The position numbers and the translations under genes were made by a program. A DNA stretch of 64,000 bases, from assembly GCA_900539695.1 (NCBI GenBank), contig UQDG01000005.1, forward strand, positions 62,001 to 126,000, in the 5' to 3' direction. Origin of the DNA: an uncultured Oscillospiraceae bacterium. Its GTDB lineage: Bacteria > Bacillota > Clostridia > Oscillospirales > Ruminococcaceae. The number at the start of each line of letters is the position of its first letter. The stretch's first letter is position 1. Below are positions 16,260 through 24,491 of this stretch, piece by piece. Under the pieces are notes generated by a model. The model was not told the DNA's origin. It made no database searches and saw only the letters and a program-made list of their open reading frames with translations.

Positions 16260-16545
16260 GGGCAATACCGCATAATTCTAAGTGCCGATACGGCGAGCGA
16301 GGTGCGGCAGATGCTAAGCCAAAAGCGCAGATAATACTTTGTGCTGCAAAGGTGAGCGCCGCCGGTGGCGGATACAGCGAACCGAAGCAGGGGCAGCGGT
16401 CGCAGAGTGCGAGGGGCTTTTGTCCCCGAAGCACGATGCGGGTACCGCAACCCGACATTATCGAGCATTTTGGCAACGCAGATGCCGTGCCGCAGCTGCC
16501 GGAGCGGTGCTTAAGCCGTTAGGCGGGAATTGTGCGGTGTTGCCC
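16260..16545. mobile_element. 286-bp MITE-like element or structured non-coding RNA with terminal inverted repeats
   Basis: This G+C-rich block fills the 406-base gap between convergent genes. Its ends are inverted: GGGCAATACCGCATAATTC (16260-16278) and, reversed, GGGCAACACCGCACAATTC (16527-16545), 17 of 19 matching. Inside are several hairpins: GCCG-ATA-CGGC (16284-16294), CCGCC-GGT-GGCGG (16360-16372), GTGC..GGGG/CCCC..GCAC (16408-16433) and TGCGG-GTA-CCGCA (16437-16449). No convincing coding frame exists. It could be a miniature transposable element, or an RNA closed by a long terminal stem. No clear target-site duplication was found. Confidence 0.55.
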
Positions 16546-16549
16546 AAGG

Positions 16550-17404
16550 TTACTTTTTGTCAAAGGCCGAGCGCCGCTCGGTGGACAGGCGGAACATCTC
16601 CTCCAGTCCTTCGCGGTCGTCCTGCACCAGCTTTTCCCGCATCGATTGCAGCGCATCGTTGAACATGTCAATCTCGGAGATCAGGTTGTCCTTGTTCCAC
16701 AAGAACAGTTCTGCCCACATTTTATCGTTGATATGGGCAATTCGCGTCAAATCGCGGAAGGAGTCGCCGGTGTACTTGGCCAGCTCGGTGTTGTCCGATG
16801 CGCACATCAGGCTCACCGCAATGGCATGGCACAGCTGGCTGACGTAGCCGATCATGTAGTCGTGCTCGGCAGGCGTCAGGATGGTGATGCGCTTAAAGCC
16901 CAGCTCCTCGGCCAAAGTATGGCACCAGTCGATGCCTGCCTGGGTGTTCTTGTCGGTGGGGGTGATGATGAAATTGGCCGGGGCAAAGTTGACCTCGGCG
17001 CTGTGGGTGATGCCGCTGGTTTCGCGGCCCGCCATCGGGTGGCTGGCGATAAACTCCGCCCCCTCGGGCAAAGCGGCCTGCACCGGTTCCACCACGCCAC
17101 GCTTCACGCCGGAAACATCCGTCACCATCGTGCCGGGCTGGATCAGATGCCCGTACTGCTTGACCCACTCCAGCAAAACAGTAGGGTACAAACCAAAGAT
17201 GATGCAATCCGCGCCGGTAACCAGCGCGTCAAAATTCTCGGTCGCACCCTCGGCAATATATTCATGCTGCAGGGCGTAGTCGATGGTCTCGCGGCTGCGG
17301 GCGATGCCTGTTACATGGTAGCCGTGGCTGCTGAGCACCTGGGCGTATCTGCCGCCCAGCAGGCCCAGGCCCACGATCAGATAGGTTTTCGATTTATCCA
17401 ACAT
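16550..17404 (-). CDS. tyrA: Prephenate dehydrogenase
   Basis: A 284-residue NAD-dependent enzyme, last gene of the aromatic operon. TYLIVGLGLLGGRYA is the GxGxxG dinucleotide site and IASHPMAGRETSGI carries the conserved catalytic His and the substrate-binding region. It oxidatively decarboxylates prephenate to 4-hydroxyphenylpyruvate, the tyrosine branch. No C-terminal ACT domain is visible, so it may lack the usual tyrosine feedback module. It starts 12 bases after the aroA stop. Confidence 0.92.
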   Translation of the reverse strand: MLDKSKTYLIVGLGLLGGRYAQVLSSHGYHVTGIARSRETIDYALQHEYIAEGATENFDALVTGADCIIFGLYPTVLLEWVKQYGHLIQPGTMVTDVSGVKRGVVEPVQAALPEGAEFIASHPMAGRETSGITHSAEVNFAPANFIITPTDKNTQAGIDWCHTLAEELGFKRITILTPAEHDYMIGYVSQLCHAIAVSLMCASDNTELAKYTGDSFRDLTRIAHINDKMWAELFLWNKDNLISEIDMFNDALQSMREKLVQDDREGLEEMFRLSTERRSAFDKK

Positions 17405-17416
17405 CCAGCTTCACCC

Positions 17417-18700
17417 CTACTCGGTATCGATTTTTGCACCCAGCCCGCGCAGGGTATCCCAAAATGCGGGCCAGCTTTTATTCACGGCCTCGGCCCCGCG
17501 CAGCAGGGCGGGCAGCCCGGCGGCGTACACTGCCACGGCCAGCGCCATCACGATGCGGTGATCGTTGTGGCCGTACAGCGGCTCGGCAGGGGCATGCAGT
17601 GCCACGCCGGTGATGGTCACGGTATCGCCGTCCACCTCAATGCGGGCACCCATTTTTTTCAGTTCCTCCTGCATGGCGCTGATGCGGTCTGATTCTTTCA
17701 GCCGCAGCCGCCCCGCATTGCGGATGACGGTACTGCCGTTGCAGAAACAGCCTAGCGTAAACAGGATCGGCCCCAGGTCGGGGCAATCGGCCAAATCAAT
17801 TTCAGTGGCCTTCAGCAGGCTGCGCTCAAAGCGGTAGCCACCCTCAATGGGCTTAAACTTTCCGCCGCAGCGCTTTAAAATATCCAGAATGACCTTGTCG
17901 CCCTGCTGGCTGTCGGGGTTCAGCCCCACCACGTTGATGCCGCCGACCGCGCAGCCCAGCACGGCCAGAAAAGCCGCCTGGCTGTAGTCGCCCTCGACGG
18001 CAAAGTCGCTGGCAGTGTAGCGCTGGGGCGCGGCCACACGGTACATCACGCTGCCGTTTTTCCGCGCCCGGGCGGCCACTTTTACGCCAAACTGCTGCAT
18101 GGCATCGATGGTCAGGTCCACATAGGAACGGCTTTCATAGGGGGGCAGCACCTCGATGGAACTTTCCGATTCCATCAACGGCGCAGCAAACAGCAGCCCG
18201 CTGATGAACTGGCTGGACACATCCCCCGGCAGGGTGAACCCGCCCGGACGCAGCCGCCCAAACACAGTAACGCCCTCGGGGGTCTGCTCAAAGCGCAGGC
18301 CCTGGCGATCAAACAACATCTGGTACACGGCCTGGGGGCGGTCAAACAACCGCCCCGCACCGGTGAAGCGCACCTTCTGCGCCGTCAGGCTGAACAGCGG
18401 GATCATAAAACGCAGGGTCGAGCCGCTCTCGTTGCAAAAAACCGGCCGCGTTACGGTCACGAATCCGCCGGAACTGCCCCGGCCGGTGATGGTCACGGCA
18501 GCAGGCTCCTCCGCCACCTTGGCACCCAGCTGGGTCACAGCGCCCAAGGTGGCGCGGATGTCCTGGCTGTACTCAATATTGGTAATGTGGCTGACCCCAT
18601 CGGCCAGCGCTGCGCACAAAACAGCGCGGTGTGCCGCACTTTTGCTGGGCGGCACGGTGGCCTGGCCGCTTAAGCGGCTGACATGCAGGCGAGCATCCAT
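17417..18700 (-). CDS. aroA: 3-phosphoshikimate 1-carboxyvinyltransferase (EPSP synthase)
   Basis: A 427-residue enzyme of usual length. PPSKSAAHRAVLCAALADG near the N-terminus is the PEP/S3P loop, GSTLRFMIPL follows, and RLRLKESDRISAM plus GHNDHRIVMALAV near the C-terminus are the other signatures. It joins PEP to shikimate-3-phosphate. GSTLRFMIPLF replaces the class I LGNAGTAMRPL pattern, as in the class II-like enzymes of Gram-positive bacteria, so a glyphosate-insensitive type is possible but unproven. The ATG lies three bases after the aroF stop. Confidence 0.93.
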   Translation of the reverse strand: MDARLHVSRLSGQATVPPSKSAAHRAVLCAALADGVSHITNIEYSQDIRATLGAVTQLGAKVAEEPAAVTITGRGSSGGFVTVTRPVFCNESGSTLRFMIPLFSLTAQKVRFTGAGRLFDRPQAVYQMLFDRQGLRFEQTPEGVTVFGRLRPGGFTLPGDVSSQFISGLLFAAPLMESESSIEVLPPYESRSYVDLTIDAMQQFGVKVAARARKNGSVMYRVAAPQRYTASDFAVEGDYSQAAFLAVLGCAVGGINVVGLNPDSQQGDKVILDILKRCGGKFKPIEGGYRFERSLLKATEIDLADCPDLGPILFTLGCFCNGSTVIRNAGRLRLKESDRISAMQEELKKMGARIEVDGDTVTITGVALHAPAEPLYGHNDHRIVMALAVAVYAAGLPALLRGAEAVNKSWPAFWDTLRGLGAKIDTE

Positions 18701-18703
18701 GGA

Positions 18704-19720
18704 TTACATCTCCCGGCCGATAGCGGCAGCAACCTTGCGGCAGTTGGCGATGGTCTCGGCAAACTTTTCAGGCTTCAGGCACTGGGCACCGTCGCTCCAG
18801 GCGCACTGCGGGTTGTCGTGCACCTCGATCTCCAGGCCGTCGGCACCGGCAGCCACAGCGGCCAGGGCCATGCTCTCGATGTACTTGTAGTCGCCGGTGG
18901 CGTGGCTGGGGTCAACGATGATGGGCAGGTGGGTCTTTTCCTTGATGACCGGCACGGCGGACAGGTCCAGCGTGTTACGGGTGGCGCGCTCAAAGGTGCG
19001 GATGCCGCGTTCGCAGAGAATGACGTTCTCATTGCCGCCGGCCATGATGTATTCGGCGGACATGATCCACTCCTCGATGGTGTTGGCCAGACCGCGCTTG
19101 AGCAGGATGGGCTTGTGCATCTTGCCAACGGCTTTCAGCAGCTGGAAGTTCTGCATGTTGCGGGCGCCGATCTGCACGATGTCGACGTATTCTTCAAACT
19201 CGTCGATGTGGGCCTCATCCATCAGCTCGCTTACGATGGGCAGGCCGGTGGCCTCACGGGCCTTCACCAGGTCGAGGATGCCCTCGGTGCCCAGGCCCTG
19301 GAAGGAATAGGGGCTGGTGCGGGGCTTGTAAGCGCCGCCGCGCAGGAAGTTAGCACCGCCGGCCTTGACCAGCTTGGCCATTTTGAGGGTGTGCTCCTCG
19401 CCCTCCACGCTGCAGGGGCCGGCCATCACGGCGATGGGGGACTTGCCGCCAATCTTGATGCCGTTCACGTCCACCACGGTATCATCGGGGTGGAACAGGC
19501 GGTTGGCGCGCTTGTAGGGGGCGGACACACGGGTCACATTCTCGACCCAGGGGTTGGCCAGCACGTCCTTCTCGGCAATCTTGGTGGTATCGCCCACCAG
19601 GCCAAAGACGTTGTAGTCGGTACCGCGGATCAGCGTGACCGACAGGCCCTGATGCTCGAAGTTATCGATAATGCGGTCCAGTTCAGCCTGGGGGGCACCT
19701 TTTTTGGTGGAAATGATCAT
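18704..19720 (-). CDS. aroF: 3-deoxy-7-phosphoheptulonate synthase (type I beta, with N-terminal regulatory domain)
   Basis: A 338-residue DAHP synthase, which condenses PEP and erythrose-4-phosphate. Residues 1-70 form the ferredoxin-like regulatory domain (IDNFEHQGLSVTLIRGTDYNVFGLVGDT), as in Thermotoga-type enzymes where it gives feedback control by Tyr/Phe. The barrel begins with SPIAVMAGPCSVEGEE and has LRGGAYKPRTSPYSFQG and IVDPSHATGDYKYIESMA. The first step of the pathway lies fifth in this operon, between the aroE/K fusion and aroA. Confidence 0.94.
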   Translation of the reverse strand: MIISTKKGAPQAELDRIIDNFEHQGLSVTLIRGTDYNVFGLVGDTTKIAEKDVLANPWVENVTRVSAPYKRANRLFHPDDTVVDVNGIKIGGKSPIAVMAGPCSVEGEEHTLKMAKLVKAGGANFLRGGAYKPRTSPYSFQGLGTEGILDLVKAREATGLPIVSELMDEAHIDEFEEYVDIVQIGARNMQNFQLLKAVGKMHKPILLKRGLANTIEEWIMSAEYIMAGGNENVILCERGIRTFERATRNTLDLSAVPVIKEKTHLPIIVDPSHATGDYKYIESMALAAVAAGADGLEIEVHDNPQCAWSDGAQCLKPEKFAETIANCRKVAAAIGREM

Positions 19721-19787
19721 TTGGGAACCTCTTTCTAAATACTTTACACTCTATGCACTCTGCCGCAATGCGGCAGGAAATAACAAA

Positions 19788-21047
19788 TTATAGGGTTTCG
19801 TCCGCTTCAAACAGCGCAGCGGCTTTGTCGGCGGCTTCACGCAGGGTGCCGGTGTTGTCCAGCACCACGCTGGCGGCGGCCTCGTACAAAGGAGTGCGCT
19901 CCTCTTCCAGCTGCTTCAGCGCCGCACCGCCCTTGGAGAGGGGACGCCCGCCGGTGGCCAGCTTTTCAGTGGGGCGGCGCACCCACAGCACGGGGCCGTT
20001 CTGCCGCAGGGCGCGCACGTTGGCCGGGGTCTTGATGATCCCGCCGCCGCAGGCGATGATCTGGCGGTTCTGCTTGGCCACATCGGCCAGCGTTTCGGCT
20101 TCGTACCGGCGGAAAGCAGCTTCGCCCTCCTGGGCAAAGATGTCAGGAATATTATGCCCGGTGCGGCGTTCAATTTCCGCATCCAGGTCGATGAAGGTCT
20201 TGCCTAATTTTTTGGCCAGCGCCGCGCCGATGGTGGATTTGCCGCACCCCGGCATGCCGATGATGGAGATGTTGGCCAGTTCATGCCGCAGCTGGCGGCT
20301 TACGGCCGGGATCAGCGTGTCGGCGTCCAGCGCTTTGCCGGTAAAGTGTTCGGCCGCAAACACGGCCTGGGCCACCAGCATCTCAAAGCCGCTGGCGGCG
20401 GGGATGTGGTGCCCCTCAGCCCGTAGCAGCAGCTCGGTGCGGAAGGGGTTGTACACCACATCCAGCACGGCCTCCAGTGCCGGGAAAGCCGCCGGGTCGA
20501 TGAGGCACTGCCCCACATTGGGGTACATGCCGCAGGGGGTCGTGTTCACGATGACCTGCACATCCTTGCGGCGCATGGCTTCCTCGTAGGTCAGGGCATC
20601 GCCCTTGCCGGTGCGGCTGGCGGTCAGAATCTCCGCCGCGCCGCCGTCTTTGCAAACGGCTGTCACGGTAGAATGGGTGCCGCCGGTGCCGAGAATCAGC
20701 ACGGTCTTGCCCGCAAAGTCCACGCCGTGGGCGCGGGCCAGGTAGGCAAACCCGGCATAGTCGGTGTTATAACCGTACAGCCTGCCATCCCGGTTGACGA
20801 TGGTATTCACCGCGCCGATGGCCGCCGCTTTGGGGTCGACCACATCGCAGTAGGGGATGACCAGCTGCTTGTAGGGAATCGTCACGTTGATGGCCGCAAA
20901 GTCCCGCCGCTCCATAAAAGCGCGGGCCTCGTCCTCGGTGGGCAGCGGCATCAGCTCGTAGGTATAATCAGCGATCTGCTCGTGGATGATCTTGGAATAG
21001 CTGTGCCCAAGCTTCGAGCCGATCAGGCCGTATCTTGTCTGTTCCAT
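19788..21047 (-). CDS. Bifunctional shikimate dehydrogenase / shikimate kinase
   Basis: A 419-residue fusion. Residues 1-255 are AroE: GSKLGHSYSKIIHE (shikimate site), INVTIPYKQ with the catalytic Lys, GYNTDYAGF with the catalytic Asp, and VLILGTGGTHSTV (NADPH site). Residues 262-419 are shikimate kinase: IIGMPGCGKSTIGAALAKKLG is the Walker A loop, then DLDAEIERRTG, CGGGIIKTP and GRPLS. It reduces 3-dehydroshikimate to shikimate and then phosphorylates it, two consecutive steps. There is no internal stop or start signal at the junction near residue 258, so this is one polypeptide. Confidence 0.93.
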   Translation of the reverse strand: MEQTRYGLIGSKLGHSYSKIIHEQIADYTYELMPLPTEDEARAFMERRDFAAINVTIPYKQLVIPYCDVVDPKAAAIGAVNTIVNRDGRLYGYNTDYAGFAYLARAHGVDFAGKTVLILGTGGTHSTVTAVCKDGGAAEILTASRTGKGDALTYEEAMRRKDVQVIVNTTPCGMYPNVGQCLIDPAAFPALEAVLDVVYNPFRTELLLRAEGHHIPAASGFEMLVAQAVFAAEHFTGKALDADTLIPAVSRQLRHELANISIIGMPGCGKSTIGAALAKKLGKTFIDLDAEIERRTGHNIPDIFAQEGEAAFRRYEAETLADVAKQNRQIIACGGGIIKTPANVRALRQNGPVLWVRRPTEKLATGGRPLSKGGAALKQLEEERTPLYEAAASVVLDNTGTLREAADKAAALFEADETL

Positions 21048-21075
21048 ACCAAAATGCTCCTTGTGTTTCGGGCGT

Positions 21076-22188
21076 TTACTCCTGGGGCAGGCCGTGCTTT
21101 TGGGCCAGCGTGCCGTAGCGCACGGTCAGCAGGTCCAGCAGGCCAAAGGCAGCCAGGGTGTTTTGCACCACCGCGGCGCGGGGCACGATGCAGGGGTCGT
21201 GGCGGCCCTTGATCTGCAGATCGGCGTCCTGCCTGGCAATATAATCCACGGTATGCTGCTGTTTATAAATGCTGGGCGTGGGCTTTAACACGGTGCGGAA
21301 CACCAGCGGCATGCCGTTGGTAATGCCGCCGTTGATGCCGCCGTTTTTGTTGGTGGCAGTGGCAACCTGGCCGTTACGCATCGCAAAGGGGTCGTTGGCC
21401 TCGCTGCCACGCATGGCGGCAAAGGCAAAGCCTGCGCCGAATTCCAGGCCCTTGCAGGCCGGGACGGCAAACATCAGGTGAGCCAATTCGCTTTCCACAC
21501 TGTCAAACCACGGCTCGCCGACGCCTGCGGGCAGGCCGGTGACGATGGTCTCCAGCACGCCGCCCACGCTGTCGCCTTCACTGCCGGCGGCGCGGATGGC
21601 CTCCTGCATGGGGGCCTCCTTGCTCGAATCCAACAGGGCAAAATGGCCGGGCTCCGGTTCGGGCAGTAACAGCCCGGCGGAGCTGGACAGCGGTGCGTCC
21701 TTTACGCCTGCGCACTCGGCAATATGGGTGTAGACACGGATGCCCAGGCTGTTCAGCACGCTTTCGCACAGCGCACCCGCCGCCACGCTGGCAGCGGTGA
21801 TGCGGCCGGAGAAATGTCCGCCGCCCCGGGCGTCCTGATAGCCCTCGTACTTGGCATAGGCCGTGTAGTCGGCGTGGCCGGGGCGCAGCAGGTCTGCAGT
21901 TTTGGCATAGTCGCCGCTGCGGGTGTTCTGGTTGCGGATAACCATCGTCACGGCGGTACCGGTGGTGTGGCCCTGGTACACGCCGGAGAGAAACTCCACA
22001 ACGTCGGCCTCGGTGCGGGCGGTGGAAAGCCCATCGCCCCGGGCGCGGCGGCGGTCCATTGCGGCGGCGATGGCGGCCTCGTCCACGGGCAGGCCTGCGG
22101 CCAGACCGTCCAGTACCGCGCCGATGGCAGGGCCGTGGCTCTCTCCGAAAATGGTCATCGAAATAGCATTGCCAAAGGTGTTTTTCAT
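21076..22188 (-). CDS. aroC: Chorismate synthase
   Basis: A 370-residue FMN-dependent enzyme converting EPSP to chorismate by 1,4-elimination of phosphate. GESHGPAIGAVLDGLAAGLPVD at the N-terminus, GHADYTAYAKYEGYQDARGGGHFSGRITA in the middle, and the NKNGGINGGITNGMPLVFR block are family signatures; the His of GRGGG-type motif (GGGHFSGR) is present. Its ribosome-binding site (GAGGAGT) overlaps the end of aroB, whose stop is two bases away. Confidence 0.95.
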   Translation of the reverse strand: MKNTFGNAISMTIFGESHGPAIGAVLDGLAAGLPVDEAAIAAAMDRRRARGDGLSTARTEADVVEFLSGVYQGHTTGTAVTMVIRNQNTRSGDYAKTADLLRPGHADYTAYAKYEGYQDARGGGHFSGRITAASVAAGALCESVLNSLGIRVYTHIAECAGVKDAPLSSSAGLLLPEPEPGHFALLDSSKEAPMQEAIRAAGSEGDSVGGVLETIVTGLPAGVGEPWFDSVESELAHLMFAVPACKGLEFGAGFAFAAMRGSEANDPFAMRNGQVATATNKNGGINGGITNGMPLVFRTVLKPTPSIYKQQHTVDYIARQDADLQIKGRHDPCIVPRAAVVQNTLAAFGLLDLLTVRYGTLAQKHGLPQE

Positions 22189-22190
22189 CG

Positions 22191-23219
22191 TTACTCCTCG
22201 ATGCCCAGCAGGGCCGGCAGTTCGGTCATGGGCAGCTTGTCAGCCCGCCAGCAGCCCAGGCCCGGGCATTTGATGACAGTAATGCTGCTGCCGCTGGCTT
22301 TTTTATCGTGCTGCATGTAAGCCAGCACCTTTTCCTTGTTGGCGCCGGCGCGGGTAGGCAGGCCCAGCGTGCGGTAGACAGCACGCACCCGCTTGACCAG
22401 CGCCGGGTCCTCGATCATCGGCAGCATGCCCAGGGCGACACATTCGCCGTGGTACAGGCCGGTGGTGCGGCGGCCGCGCACACCACGCACAGCCTCAATG
22501 CCGTGGCCGATGGTGTGGCCGAAGTTCAGGCAGGCACGCACGCTGCCCTCGCGCTCGTCCTGCTCGACAATCTTTTTCTTGAATTTCAGGCTGCGGTAGA
22601 CGATCTGTTCAATATAGGCTTCCGGGTCCTCGGTCTCAAACAGTGCAAACAGCTGCGGGTCGCCGATCAAGCCGGTCTTCAGCGCCTCGGCCAGGCCGTT
22701 CACCACCTGGCGGCGGGGCAGGGTAGCCAGCGTGTCAAAGTCCACCAGCACCACCTTGGGCTGCCAGAAAGCGCCCACGATGTTCTTCGTCTCGCCCAGA
22801 TCAATGGCGGTCTTGCCGCCGATGGAAGAATCCACCTGGGCCAGCGTGGTGGTGGGACAGTTGACGAAATCAATGCCGCGCATATAGCTGGCGGCGCAGA
22901 ACCCGCCCAGATCGCCCACAACACCGCCGCCCACGGCCACCAGCAGATCCTTGCGGTCCATGCCGAATTCCAGCATGGCCTGTAATACCTGGCCGTAGAC
23001 TTTCAGGCACTTGCTGCCCTCGCCCTGGGGGATGGTGTAAATGGTGGCCCTGGGGCACTGGGCGGCTACGGTCTCGGCATACTGTTTGGGCACGCCGGAG
23101 TCCGTCAGCACAAAGACGCGGCGGTTCTCCACATTGGTAAACTGATGCAGGTTGGCAAGGCAGCCGGCTTTCAGGATAATATCATAGCTGCGGCTTTTCA
23201 GTTGCATGGTCAGCTTCAT
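22191..23219 (-). CDS. aroB: 3-dehydroquinate synthase
   Basis: A 342-residue NAD- and zinc-dependent enzyme that cyclises DAHP to 3-dehydroquinate. VAVGGGVVGDLGGFCAASYMRGI and PTTTLAQVDSSIGGKTAIDLGETKNIVGAFWQP are its hallmark stretches; NFGHTIGHGIEA supplies zinc-binding His residues. The ATG at 23219 has AAGGAC nine bases upstream and is preferred to a GTG three codons before. It lies between pheA (26 bases upstream) and aroC. Confidence 0.94.
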   Translation of the reverse strand: MKLTMQLKSRSYDIILKAGCLANLHQFTNVENRRVFVLTDSGVPKQYAETVAAQCPRATIYTIPQGEGSKCLKVYGQVLQAMLEFGMDRKDLLVAVGGGVVGDLGGFCAASYMRGIDFVNCPTTTLAQVDSSIGGKTAIDLGETKNIVGAFWQPKVVLVDFDTLATLPRRQVVNGLAEALKTGLIGDPQLFALFETEDPEAYIEQIVYRSLKFKKKIVEQDEREGSVRACLNFGHTIGHGIEAVRGVRGRRTTGLYHGECVALGMLPMIEDPALVKRVRAVYRTLGLPTRAGANKEKVLAYMQHDKKASGSSITVIKCPGLGCWRADKLPMTELPALLGIEE

Positions 23220-23245
23220 ACTTCGCACGTCCTTACTTTGTTATA

Positions 23246-24355
23246 TTATTGTTGGTCGATGCCGTCCAGCGTAAAGGCACCCAGCAGGCGCAGGGTGCTG
23301 CACGCCCCGGTCAGGGTTTCCAGCAGCCTGTTGCAGGCGGCGGCATCGCAGCCTGCGGGACAGACAAGCTGTACATAAAAATAATACTCAAAAGGTACAT
23401 GGGGCAGGGGGCGGCTTTTGATGCACTCCATGTTAAAGCCGCGGGCACCGATCTGGTCCAGCACCACGGCCAGCTGGCCGGGCTTGTGGCGGGCGGTAAA
23501 CAGCAGGGAAAGCCGCTGCCCCTCGCCGGTCATCACCGGCGGCTGGGCGGCCCGCTCGATCACAATGAACCGCGTGGTGTTGTCGCCGTCAGCGTTCACG
23601 CCCTCGGCCAGAATATCCAGCCCATACAGTTCGGCAGTCTCGGCACTGGCAATGGCGGCCACGGTGGGGTCGTTCAGCTCGGCAATGTGCTTGGCGGCAT
23701 CGGCAGTGTTGATCCAGCTTTGGGTGGTAAAGCCAAGCTGCTGCAAAAATACGCTGCTTTGGGCCAACGCCTGCGGATGACTGATGACGGTGCGTACATT
23801 GCTGAGTTTCGCACCCTTCACGCCCAGCAGGTCCTGCTGGATGGGCATGTCCTGCATGTGGGTCACAATGATGTCCGGGTGGGTGTACAGCAGGTCCAGC
23901 ACGGCAGAAACATCCCCCGCGTTGGAGTTTTCAAAGGGCAGCACACCAAACTGGGCGTCGCCGTTCTGCACAGCGTCAAACACCTCGGGCCAGGTGGAAA
24001 AGGCAGTGGCCCGGGCAAAAGGAAACATCCGCCGCAGGGCAATGTGGCTCCATGCGCCCTCCACGCCCTGATAAGCGGCGGTGTCGCGGCCCAGAGTGGC
24101 CCGCTGGTAGGCGCGGGAGACGGCCATGGCCTCCTGCAAAAACGCCTTGTAATAGGGGCGCAGTTCCTCGTTTTGCAGCCGGGCCGTGTTGCGGGTGATC
24201 ACATCCGCCTCCCGCGCGGCATCAAATACCGGCTTGCCGGTCTCGGCTTTGTAACGTACTACGTCGGCAACAGCCTGCATGCGCCGCTCAAACAAAGCGG
24301 CCATTTCGGCGTCGACGGCATCGATCTCGGCACGGGCTTGCTGTAAAAGATCCAT
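23246..24355 (-). CDS. pheA: Bifunctional chorismate mutase / prephenate dehydratase
   Basis: A 369-residue P-protein. Residues 1-85 are an AroQ-type chorismate mutase helix bundle (ARAEIDAVDAEMAALFERRMQAV). Then YQGVEGAWSHIALRRMF begins the dehydratase domain, with GVLPFENSNAGDVSAVLDLL, and a C-terminal ACT domain starts at SLLFTARHKPGQLAVVLDQIGARGFNMECIKSRP, the site of phenylalanine feedback. It is the first gene of the aromatic operon. AAGGAG eight bases upstream fixes the ATG at 24355 rather than a TTG 15 codons earlier. Confidence 0.94.
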   Translation of the reverse strand: MDLLQQARAEIDAVDAEMAALFERRMQAVADVVRYKAETGKPVFDAAREADVITRNTARLQNEELRPYYKAFLQEAMAVSRAYQRATLGRDTAAYQGVEGAWSHIALRRMFPFARATAFSTWPEVFDAVQNGDAQFGVLPFENSNAGDVSAVLDLLYTHPDIIVTHMQDMPIQQDLLGVKGAKLSNVRTVISHPQALAQSSVFLQQLGFTTQSWINTADAAKHIAELNDPTVAAIASAETAELYGLDILAEGVNADGDNTTRFIVIERAAQPPVMTGEGQRLSLLFTARHKPGQLAVVLDQIGARGFNMECIKSRPLPHVPFEYYFYVQLVCPAGCDAAACNRLLETLTGACSTLRLLGAFTLDGIDQQ

Positions 24356-24428
24356 ACCCGATGCTCCTTTTCCTGAATTTTTCGGGACATCCTGCCGCAA
24401 AAGGGCAGAAATGCAAATATATACAGTT

Positions 24429-24457
24429 AGTATAGCATAAAAAAAACGCCGTCACAA
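24429..24457 (-). promoter_or_regulatory. Promoter of the aromatic amino acid operon
   Basis: On the minus strand TTGTGA (24452-24457), a 17-base spacer and TATACT (24429-24434). The -35 lies within the stem-loop that ends the upstream HAD gene, and the T tract of that terminator forms part of the spacer. The leader is about 65 bases and shows no T-box or riboswitch. Confidence 0.6.
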
Positions 24458-24469
24458 GGGTGACGGCGT
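24436..24469 (-). terminator. Intrinsic terminator of the HAD gene
   Basis: ACGCCGTCAC/GTGACGGCGT, a perfect 10-bp stem with a 4-base loop, followed on the minus strand by about nine T. Confidence 0.88.
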
Positions 24470-24491
24470 GAAAAAGTAGTATAAGTAAAAA

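Noticed and set aside
16193..16522. 109-codon plus-strand and 75-codon minus-strand frames across the 16260 element
   Set aside because: Both read through hairpins and inverted repeats, lack ribosome-binding sites and have no plausible protein composition; a non-coding element explains the sequence better.
24356..24428. T-box or aromatic amino acid attenuator upstream of pheA
   Set aside because: The leader is only about 65 bases, has no T-box motif, no run of Phe or Tyr codons and no terminator stem.
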